From CAVXXD01 sp963765625 (GTDB lineage Bacteria; Actinomycetota; Geothermincolia; Geothermincolales; Geothermincolaceae), in the NCBI GenBank assembly GCA_963765625.1, contig CAVXXD010000009.1, forward strand, positions 62,001 to 126,000: DNA of 64,000 nt. Reading direction: 5' to 3'. Shown piece after piece: positions 57,732 to 64,000 of the stretch. Below the pieces are notes generated by a model, which was given only the letters and a program-made list of their open reading frames with translations, ran no database searches and was not told the origin of the DNA. The position numbers were made by a program, and so were the translations under genes. Each line of letters opens with the position of its first letter. The first letter of the stretch is position 1.

Positions 57732-58841
57732 TCAATAACGGCCGTAGCCGGAGACGTTGGCCATGCAGACGTAACGCGGGAGCCACCCCGCGTAGAGCGG
57801 CCACAGGTTCATGGCCAGGCGAACCGGGTACTTGACGAAGAGGCCGCCCGGCAGCAGGTCCAGCATCCGCTTGGCCGCCAGCACCGGCTTGAAGCTGGCA
57901 TTGAGGCGCCTGAACTCGTTCTGCGCCGCCACCGGGTCATCCAGGGCCAGGGCCGCGATCTTCCCCGAGAGGAAGGCCCCGTGCATGCCGAAGAAGAGGA
58001 TGGGGTCCATCATGCCGGCCAGGGTCCCGGCCAGGATGAGGTCGCCATGGAACAGCCTGGGGTTGCTGAACCTGTCGATGGGGGCCGCCCCACCCTCCAG
58101 GGGCATGAACTTGCGGAAGGGGTAACCCTCCTGCTCCGTCTGCCGGGCGAACTTCTCCCATTCCCACTGCTGCACCGGCCGGTGGCGGTTGAAGATCAGC
58201 CCGAAGGCGATGCCGTTGACCGAGCAGGTGAAAGCGTAGTCCGGGGTGTAGTCGTCGAAATAGGCGGCGCCCCGCGCCTCCTGCCAGGGCACCCGGCACT
58301 TGGCGAAATAGCCGTAGAGGGTCCGGCGGGGTATCTGGGCCGCCTCGAAGCCGTCGGCGTGCAGCCCCGTGGCCATGATCACACCGGAGGGAAAACGATA
58401 GTTGTCCATGCCGGAGCCGCGCTTGAGGTCCGCCACGTCCCCGTCGGTGAGGACGGGGTGGCCCAGCTCGATGCGCGCCCCGCGCTCGGCTGCCAGGCCG
58501 GCCAGGTAACGGTCCATGGAGCTTGAGCGCGGCCCCCGTTCGATCATGTAGATAGGGGCATTTTCCGTGTTCCTGACACGGTAGGTCTTGCCATAGACGC
58601 TGACGCGCAGCTCGTCCAGGGGGGAGAGCCCGGGCCTGAGGTCGAACCCCAGGTAGCGGTTGATGCGGTCGGCCTCCAGCGGGGTGGCGTGGGGTGAGGG
58701 GTTGTATATAGGCAGCCCGCCCACCCGCGCCCCCTTCTCGTAGACGGTGACGTCCCGGCCCTGTCCGGCCAGGATGACGGCGGCGGTCAGGCCGGCCAGC
58801 CCCGCCCCGACGATGGTCACGGGTTGTTCCTTAGCGCCCAT
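57732..58841 (-). CDS. FAD/NAD(P)-binding oxidoreductase, subfamily A (A3)
   Basis: 369 residues from ATG 58839-58841 (GGGGGTG upstream). T-I-V-G-A-G-L-A-G-L-T-A-A, P-S-P-H-A-T-P-L-E-A (Ala for the usual Gly), E-R-G-P-R-S-S-S-M-D-R-Y-L-A, then K-R-G-S-G-M-D-N-Y insert and S-G-Y-G-R-Y end. Overlaps the stop of B1 by 11 bases, so B1 and A3 are translationally coupled. Confidence 0.82.
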   Translation of the reverse strand: MGAKEQPVTIVGAGLAGLTAAVILAGQGRDVTVYEKGARVGGLPIYNPSPHATPLEADRINRYLGFDLRPGLSPLDELRVSVYGKTYRVRNTENAPIYMIERGPRSSSMDRYLAGLAAERGARIELGHPVLTDGDVADLKRGSGMDNYRFPSGVIMATGLHADGFEAAQIPRRTLYGYFAKCRVPWQEARGAAYFDDYTPDYAFTCSVNGIAFGLIFNRHRPVQQWEWEKFARQTEQEGYPFRKFMPLEGGAAPIDRFSNPRLFHGDLILAGTLAGMMDPILFFGMHGAFLSGKIAALALDDPVAAQNEFRRLNASFKPVLAAKRMLDLLPGGLFVKYPVRLAMNLWPLYAGWLPRYVCMANVSGYGRY

Positions 58842-59988
58842 CTCCACACCCCCGTTCTTCCATGGTCCGGGCCTGTGGCTCGTAGCGCTCCATGCGGCTC
58901 TCCAGCAGGAGATAGCCGGGTATCATGCGCTTCATGCTGGCGCCGACGATGCGGCCCAACACCTCATAGTCACTGGCGTGCTTCATCCCCCGGCCGATGA
59001 GGAATCTCCTTACCGGAGTGGGGGAGTAGTTGATAGCCACCCGCCGACCCAGCCACATCGCGTTGTAGCTGCGGTTGCAACAGCGGAACATCTCGGCGGC
59101 CAGGGCCTTGTCCTCCAGGGCGATAGCGGCGATCTTGCCGGAGACCAGCCCGCCGTGGCACCCGAAGTAAGTGCCGGGATCCTGGGCGCCGGCCAGCCCC
59201 CCGGCGAGTATCTTGTCGCCGTGGAAGAGGCGGGTGGAGTTGGGGTATTTCGAGGAGAAGAAGCCCAGCATGGAATCGGTCTGGTTGAAGCTGACCCCTT
59301 CCGTCACCTCCAGCTGACGCCGCCACACCGAAAGCGCTTCCCGGCTGACGGGAGTGCGCGAAAACAACAGCCCGAAGACGATGCCGTTGATGGAGGCGAC
59401 GTAGGCGTAGTCCCTGGTATAGGAGTCGAAGTAAGCCGCCAGGATGCGGCGGCCGCTTCTGGCCCCGTTCTCCGTGAACTTGTTGCGCATGGTGTAACCG
59501 AAAGCCACTTCGAAGGGGATGCGCAGGGCCCTGAACATCTCGGTGTAGGGCCCGGTGGCGATGATGGTGCCGGGCGGGAGCTCGGCCAGGTCGGCCTGGC
59601 TATGCACCGGCGAATCGTATTCGATGGTCGCGCCCATCTCCACGGCGACGCCGGCCAGATAGCGGTCGATGCAGGTGTGGCGTGGCCCTCTCTCCACGTT
59701 GTGAAGGCCGACATGCCCGGGGTTGAGCTCGTACTTTTTCCCGAAGACGTAGACGTGCATGCACTCCGCCGGCCCCAACTGGGGCTCGCCGATGGGCACC
59801 CCCAGCCAGCGTGTCAGCAGGGCCGGGTCGAGGGGAGTGGAGTCGACGGTAGGGTGCCCCCCTGGTACTCCTCCTGCCCGTGAGAACTTCTCCAGCACCC
59901 GCACCTCGTAGCCCATGCGGCGCGCGGTGATAGCCGCGGTGAGCCCGGAAATGCCGGCGCCTACGATGGTGACTTTCTTGCTGGCCAT
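58831..59988 (-). CDS. FAD/NAD(P)-binding oxidoreductase, subfamily B (B1)
   Basis: 385 residues. T-I-V-G-A-G-I-S-G-L-T-A-A, R-A-G-G-V-P-G-G-H-P-T-V-D-S-T-P-L-D, R-W-L-G-V-P-I-G-E-P, E-R-G-P-R-H-T-C-I-D-R-Y-L-A, S-I-N-G-I-V-F-G-L-L-F-S-R-T-P-V, D-P-G-T-Y-F-G-C-H-G-G-L-V-S-G-K-I-A-A, N-Y-S-P-T-P-V-R-R-F-L. Subfamily B differs from A in having R-W-L-G-V-P-I-G-E-P and the Y-F-G-x-H-G-G-L-V motif. Four bases after B2; no ribosome site, so coupled translation. Confidence 0.82.
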   Translation of the reverse strand: MASKKVTIVGAGISGLTAAITARRMGYEVRVLEKFSRAGGVPGGHPTVDSTPLDPALLTRWLGVPIGEPQLGPAECMHVYVFGKKYELNPGHVGLHNVERGPRHTCIDRYLAGVAVEMGATIEYDSPVHSQADLAELPPGTIIATGPYTEMFRALRIPFEVAFGYTMRNKFTENGARSGRRILAAYFDSYTRDYAYVASINGIVFGLLFSRTPVSREALSVWRRQLEVTEGVSFNQTDSMLGFFSSKYPNSTRLFHGDKILAGGLAGAQDPGTYFGCHGGLVSGKIAAIALEDKALAAEMFRCCNRSYNAMWLGRRVAINYSPTPVRRFLIGRGMKHASDYEVLGRIVGASMKRMIPGYLLLESRMERYEPQARTMEERGCGDGR

Positions 59989-59991
59989 CTT

Positions 59992-61113
59992 TTATAACCA
60001 CTTGGAATAGCGCTGCTCCATGTACTTGTCCAGCAGCGTATACCCCGGGATCATGTTCTTGAAGAGATATCCCCCCACCTTCATGACGGCCGGGTTGCCG
60101 GTCGCCGACATGGCCGAGCCGAAGGCGAGCTTTCGCACCGGGGCCGGCGAGTAGTTGATGGCCACGCGCCTGCCCATCCACATGGTGTTGAAGCTGCGGT
60201 TGCAGATTTTGAACATCTCCTGAGCCACGGCCTTGTCCTCCAGGGCGATGGCCGCGATTTTGCCGGAGACCAGGCCGCCGTGCACCCCGAAGTAGGTGCC
60301 GGGGTCCTGGGCCGCCGCGATGGTGCCGCAGAGGATCTTGCCGTCCTGAAACAGCGTGGGCGAACTGGGGTAGCGGGACCGGAAGGGGCCCTGCTCCGAA
60401 TCCTTGAAGTTGAACTCCAGGCCGTCCCACTCCTTAAGCTGCTTCTCCCATATACCCATCTCTCTCTCCCCCACCGGGGTGCGCGAGAAGAGCAGCCCGA
60501 AGAAGACCCCGTTGGCCGCGGCGATGTAGGCGTAGTCCTTGGTATATGAGTCGAAGTAGATGAGGCAGAAGCGCTTGTCGCTCCGCTCGCCACCCTCCTT
60601 GTAGACCCCACGGGCCACGTAACCGTAGGCCATCTCGTTGGGGATGTCCATCAGGGTGAACATCTCGGTGTAGGGCCCGGTGGCGATGATGGTGGCGGGG
60701 GGCAGTTCGTCCAGCTCCCGCCGGTTGAGGATGGGGTGGTTGAACTCGAAAGCCACCCCCAGCTCCACGGCTTTCTCGTAGAGGTAGTGATCGATGGCGG
60801 TGGAACGTGACCCCCGTTCCACGATGTACATCCCCAGTGGTACCGGGTCGAAGTCGAAACGCTTGCCGAAGATATAGGCGCGCAGCTCCTGCGCCAAGCT
60901 CACCTGGGGCTCGCCGATGGGCACCCCCAGCCAGCGGCTCATCAAGGCGGGGTCGAAGGGGCTGGCGTCCATGGTGGGATAGGACTCCGGCACGCCTCCC
61001 TCCCGGCTGAACATGTTGAGGCAGGTCACCTCGTAACCGAGCCTGGCGGCCGATACGCACGCCGACAATCCGGACAGGCCCGCTCCGACCACGACGACTT
61101 TCTTCTTACTCAT
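59992..61113 (-). CDS. FAD/NAD(P)-binding oxidoreductase, subfamily B (B2)
   Basis: 373 residues. V-V-V-G-A-G-L-S-G-L-S-A, F-S-R-E-G-G-V-P-E-S-Y-P-T-M-D-A, S-R-W-L-G-V-P-I-G-E-P, E-R-G-S-R-S-T-A-I-D-H-Y-L, F-D-S-Y-T-K-D-Y-A-Y, D-P-G-T-Y-F-G-V-H-G-G-L-V-S-G-K-I-A-A and end Y-M-E-Q-R-Y-S-K-W-L. GAGGAGGG ribosome site. Close to B3 (well over half of residues alike), further from B1. Confidence 0.82.
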   Translation of the reverse strand: MSKKKVVVVGAGLSGLSACVSAARLGYEVTCLNMFSREGGVPESYPTMDASPFDPALMSRWLGVPIGEPQVSLAQELRAYIFGKRFDFDPVPLGMYIVERGSRSTAIDHYLYEKAVELGVAFEFNHPILNRRELDELPPATIIATGPYTEMFTLMDIPNEMAYGYVARGVYKEGGERSDKRFCLIYFDSYTKDYAYIAAANGVFFGLLFSRTPVGEREMGIWEKQLKEWDGLEFNFKDSEQGPFRSRYPSSPTLFQDGKILCGTIAAAQDPGTYFGVHGGLVSGKIAAIALEDKAVAQEMFKICNRSFNTMWMGRRVAINYSPAPVRKLAFGSAMSATGNPAVMKVGGYLFKNMIPGYTLLDKYMEQRYSKWL

Positions 61114-61174
61114 CAGCCCTCCTCAGCTTTAAGTCAAAGAGGCCGGACCTGGGTCCGGCCTCTCACATCCAGCC

Positions 61175-62296
61175 TCAGAACCGGTTGTAACCGGAGATGT
61201 TGGCCATATAGGCGTATTTCACCGCCCACTTGTAATAGAGCGGAAATGCGGCCAGGCCCATCTGCATGGGATACCTCATCAGGATGTTGCGGGGGAAGAG
61301 GGGGTTGTCGATGAGCTTCTTGCCCAGCAGCACCGGCTTGAAGGTGGCGTTGAGCCGCTTGAACTCCTTCTCCGCCGCCACCGGGTCGTCCACGGCCATG
61401 GCCGCCACCTTGCCCGAGAGGAAAGCCCCGTGCATGCCGAAGAAGAGGATGGGGTCCATCATGCCCGAGAGCGTCCCCGCCAGTATCATGTCTTCGTGGA
61501 AGAGGCGGGGATTGGTGAGATGAGCGGTGGGGGCCGCCCCGCCTTCCAGGGGCTGCCACTTTTTAAAGGGGTAGCCGTCCTCCTCGATGGCCTGCTTTTT
61601 AAACTTCTCTACCTCCCAGTCGTCGACGGGGCGGTGACGGTTGAAGATCAGCCCGAAGGCGATGCCGTTGACCGAACAGGTGAAAGCGTAGTCGGGGGAG
61701 TAGTCGTCGAAGTAGACGGTCACCCGCGCTTCCTGCCAGGGCACCCGGCACTTGGCGAAGATGCCGTTGAGCTTCTGGAAAGGCATGTGGGACGCCTCGT
61801 AGCCGTCCTCGTGCAAGCCGGTGGCGACGATGACGTTGGGGGGAAAATGGTTGGCCGCCTCCACGCTGTTCTTCTTCAGCTCGAAGATGTCCTCGCGCCC
61901 CACGATGGGGTGGCCGGTGACGATCTTCGCGCCGTAGGACGTGGCCAGGTCGGCCAGGTAGTGGTCCATGGAGCTGTGACGGGGGCCTCTCTCGATCATC
62001 CATCCCAGGGCGTTCTTGGGGAACTTGATGGGGTAGCGCTTGCCCCATACGCTGATGAAGTTGTTGTCGACTATCGGCACCAGCCCGGGGCTGACGTCGA
62101 AACCCAGGTAGCGGTTCATGGCCTCCACGTTCATGGGCGTCCCGTGGGGAGAGGGGTTGTAGATGGGCATGCCGCCCACGCGGTTGCCCTTCTCGTAGAC
62201 GGTGACGTCGCGGCCGTCCTTGGCCAGGACGATGGCGGCGGTCAGGCCGGCCAGGCCTGCCCCTACTATATGAATCGGCTGGTCCTTCTTGCTCAT
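61175..62296 (-). CDS. FAD/NAD(P)-binding oxidoreductase, subfamily A (A4)
   Basis: 373 residues. H-I-V-G-A-G-L-A-G-L-T-A-A, N-P-S-P-H-G-T-P-M, E-R-G-P-R-H-S-S-M-D-H-Y-L-A, C-S-V-N-G-I-A-F-G-L-I-F-N-R-H, M-M-D-P-I-L-F-F-G-M-H-G-A-F-L-S-G-K-V-A-A and end S-G-Y-N-R-F. GGAGG ribosome site. Between B2 and B3; the pair B3-A4 is 13 bases apart. Confidence 0.82.
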   Translation of the reverse strand: MSKKDQPIHIVGAGLAGLTAAIVLAKDGRDVTVYEKGNRVGGMPIYNPSPHGTPMNVEAMNRYLGFDVSPGLVPIVDNNFISVWGKRYPIKFPKNALGWMIERGPRHSSMDHYLADLATSYGAKIVTGHPIVGREDIFELKKNSVEAANHFPPNVIVATGLHEDGYEASHMPFQKLNGIFAKCRVPWQEARVTVYFDDYSPDYAFTCSVNGIAFGLIFNRHRPVDDWEVEKFKKQAIEEDGYPFKKWQPLEGGAAPTAHLTNPRLFHEDMILAGTLSGMMDPILFFGMHGAFLSGKVAAMAVDDPVAAEKEFKRLNATFKPVLLGKKLIDNPLFPRNILMRYPMQMGLAAFPLYYKWAVKYAYMANISGYNRF

Positions 62297-62309
62297 AAAT
62301 CTACCTCCT

Positions 62310-63434
62310 CTACAGCCACTTGGAATAGCGCTTTTCCATATACTTGTTCAACAGGGTATAGCCGGGGATCATGTTCTTGAAGGCGGGGCCTGCTATCGTG
62401 TCCAGGGCCGGCATGCCGGACTGTACCTTCAAGCCGTTGGTGATGGCGATCTTGCGGCCCCAGTCGGGAGCATAGTTGATGGCCAGCCGCCGCCCGAACC
62501 ACATCATATTGAAGCTGCGATTGCAGATGTTGAACATCTCCTGGGCAACACCCTTGTCCTCCAGGGCGATGGCTGCGATCTTGCCGGAGACCAGTCCTCC
62601 GTGCACCCCGAAATAGGTACCCGGGTCCTGGGCGGCGGCGATGGTGCCGCAGAGGATGAAGTTTCCCTGGAAGAGGGTGGGAGAACTGGGGTAGCGGGAG
62701 CGGAAAGGCCCTTGCTGCAGGTCCCGGTAATTGAACTCCAGCCCTTCATCGTCGCGCAGCTGCTTTTCCCAGATCTCAAGTTCCTTCTCCCCCACCGGCT
62801 TGCGTGAGAAGAGCAGTCCGAACAGCAGGCCGTTGGCCGCGGCGACATAGGCGTAGTCCTTGGTGTAATAATCGAAGTGGACGATGCAGAAACGCTGCTT
62901 GCTGCGCTCGCTGCCTTCCTTGAGAACGCCCCGGGCGAGATAGCCGTAGGCCATCTCGTTGGGGATGTTCAGCAGGCTGAACATGTGGGCGTAGGGGCCG
63001 GCGGCGATGATGGTGTTGGGCGGGAGTTCAGCCAGCTCTTTCTGGCTGAGGATGGGGTGGTTGAACTCGAACTTGACCCCCATCTCCACGGCTTTCTCGT
63101 AGAGGTAATGGTCGATGGCGGTGGAGCGGGTCCCCCGCTCCACGATGTGCAGGCCCATCACCTCGGACTTGAGGTCGAAAGGCTTGCCGAACCCGTAAAT
63201 CCGGAACAGGTCCGCCATGCCCACGTAGGGCTCGCCGATGGGCACCCCGAGCCAGCGGCTCATCAGGGTCGGGTCCAGAGGGGTAGCGTCCATGGTCGGA
63301 TAGGACTCCGGTACGCCTCCCTCCCGGCTGAACATGTTGAGACAGGTCACTTCGTAGCCCAGCTTCGCGGCTGAAATACACGCCGAAAGGCCCGACAGGC
63401 CCGCTCCTACTACTACAGCTTCTTTCTTAGCCAT
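62310..63434 (-). CDS. FAD/NAD(P)-binding oxidoreductase, subfamily B (B3)
   Basis: 374 residues. V-V-V-G-A-G-L-S-G-L-S-A-C, F-S-R-E-G-G-V-P-E-S-Y-P-T-M-D-A-T, E-R-G-T-R-S-T-A-I-D-H-Y-L, Y-A-Y-V-A-A-A-N-G-L-L-F-G-L-L-F-S-R, D-P-G-T-Y-F-G-V-H-G-G-L-V-S-G-K-I-A-A, and end M-E-K-R-Y-S-K-W-L. Ribosome site AGGAGG. Close relative of B2. Confidence 0.82.
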   Translation of the reverse strand: MAKKEAVVVGAGLSGLSACISAAKLGYEVTCLNMFSREGGVPESYPTMDATPLDPTLMSRWLGVPIGEPYVGMADLFRIYGFGKPFDLKSEVMGLHIVERGTRSTAIDHYLYEKAVEMGVKFEFNHPILSQKELAELPPNTIIAAGPYAHMFSLLNIPNEMAYGYLARGVLKEGSERSKQRFCIVHFDYYTKDYAYVAAANGLLFGLLFSRKPVGEKELEIWEKQLRDDEGLEFNYRDLQQGPFRSRYPSSPTLFQGNFILCGTIAAAQDPGTYFGVHGGLVSGKIAAIALEDKGVAQEMFNICNRSFNMMWFGRRLAINYAPDWGRKIAITNGLKVQSGMPALDTIAGPAFKNMIPGYTLLNKYMEKRYSKWL

Positions 63435-63468
63435 GTGTGCCTCCTGATTTCAATTTACTCGTTATCCG

Positions 63469-64000
63469 TTAAAACCGGTTGTAACCGGAGATGTTGGCCA
63501 TCAAAGCGTACTTGGTCGCCCATTTGTAAAACAACGGGTAAGCCGCCAGGCCGGCCTGCATGGGATACTTCATGAGAATGCCCCGTGGGAAGAGGGGATT
63601 GTCGATGAGCTTCTTGCCCGCCAGTACCGGCTTGAAGGTGGCGTTCAAACGCTTGAACTCCTTGTTGGCGGCTACCGGGTCAGTCAGGGCCATGGCCGCG
63701 ACCTTGCCCGAGAGGAAAGCCCCGTGCATGCCGAAGAAGAGGATGGGGTCCATCATGCCCGAGAGCGTCCCGGAAAGGATGAGATCCTCGTGGAAGAGGC
63801 GGGGGTTGGTGAGGTGGGCGGTGGGGGCCGCCGCCCCCTGCTGCCCGGGCAAGCCCAGGGGCAACCATTTGCGGAAGGGGTAGCCGTCTTCCTCGACGGC
63901 CTGTTTGATGAACTTCTCCGCCTCGGCGTCGTTGATGGGGCGGTGGCGGTTGAAGATCAGCCCGAAGGCGATGCCGTTGACCGAGCAGGTGAAAGCGTAG
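63469..64000 (-). CDS. FAD/NAD(P)-binding oxidoreductase, subfamily A (A5), cut by the window edge
   Basis: The C-terminal 176 codons plus stop are present; the frame is open to the edge. T-C-S-V-N-G-I-A-F-G-L-I-F-N-R-H, insertion LGLPGQQGAAAP like that in A2, D-P-I-L-F-F-G-M-H-G-A-F-L-S-G-K-V-A-A and end S-G-Y-N-R-F. The array therefore continues beyond 64000. Nearest in sequence to A4. Confidence 0.8.
   Translation of the reverse strand, partial: YAFTCSVNGIAFGLIFNRHRPINDAEAEKFIKQAVEEDGYPFRKWLPLGLPGQQGAAAPTAHLTNPRLFHEDLILSGTLSGMMDPILFFGMHGAFLSGKVAAMALTDPVAANKEFKRLNATFKPVLAGKKLIDNPLFPRGILMKYPMQAGLAAYPLFYKWATKYALMANISGYNRF

Noticed and set aside
1..64000. tRNA, rRNA, phage or complete insertion sequence
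   Set aside because: None seen in intergenic regions; all large gaps are short or hold only promoters and repeats.

Overview
High-GC window (64 kb) from what is probably an uncultured, anaerobic, free-living bacterium. The gene content points to the deep, anaerobic branches of Actinomycetota: a BldC-like HTH protein, subtilase C-terminal domains of a kind I associate with uncultured actinobacterial genomes, many corrinoid, ferredoxin-like and flavin proteins, and no visible oxygen respiration. This placement is inference; no rRNA or tRNA gene is present. No phage, CRISPR array or complete insertion sequence is visible.

Layout. 1-6.1 kb (minus): an ion-transport block with the start of a kdpFA operon (kdpA runs off the left edge), an alpha/beta hydrolase, two TrkA-type NAD-binding proteins and a P-type ATPase whose motifs are those of the Na+/K+-ATPase (P2C) group. 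6.2-9.5 kb: a beta-propeller lipoprotein, a HAMP sensor stub and pncB. 9.5-17.6 kb (minus): one ten-gene fatty-acid initiation/elongation operon, accA - biotinyl-like - fabD - accC - accB - fabH - fabG - accD - acpP - fabF, preceded by palindromic operator-like sites. 17.8-21.5 kb (plus): a DUF389 membrane protein, a type III alkylsulfatase and a membrane protein. 21.6-31.8 kb: a divergon around a GntR-family regulator; leftward run the regulator, two corrinoid proteins, a small unknown protein, two GlcD-type flavin oxidases and a CCG-domain Fe-S protein; rightward run two UroD-type methyltransferases and a Cys-rich ferredoxin-like protein. 31.9-34.7 kb: three tandem SDR paralogues. 34.7-45.7 kb: small redox proteins (two flavodoxins, a QueG-like protein), methyltransferase, GNAT, DUF362, GAP-family membrane protein, MazEF and DUF4258/DUF2283 toxin-antitoxin-like pairs, radC, an AlkA glycosylase, another SDR and a BldC-like regulator. 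46-50.6 kb (plus): B12-binding radical SAM, two paralogous ferredoxin-like proteins and an SHMT-like enzyme. 50.6-54 kb: a large secreted subtilase with a 306-bp internal repeat. 54-64 kb (minus): two membrane proteins and an unbroken array of eight paralogous FAD/NAD(P)-binding oxidoreductases of two alternating subfamilies (A and B), still running at the right edge.

The most novel items are the eight-gene A/B flavoprotein array, the GntR-controlled corrinoid/UroD/GlcD divergon (UroD homologues have HxD in place of the usual HxC zinc motif), a recurring Cys-rich ferredoxin-like family near both, and a biotinyl-domain protein without a biotinylation lysine inside the fatty-acid operon. At least nine genes need a single-base indel to read through, more than expected for a finished genome, so draft or metagenome assembly error is likely for at least some of them.
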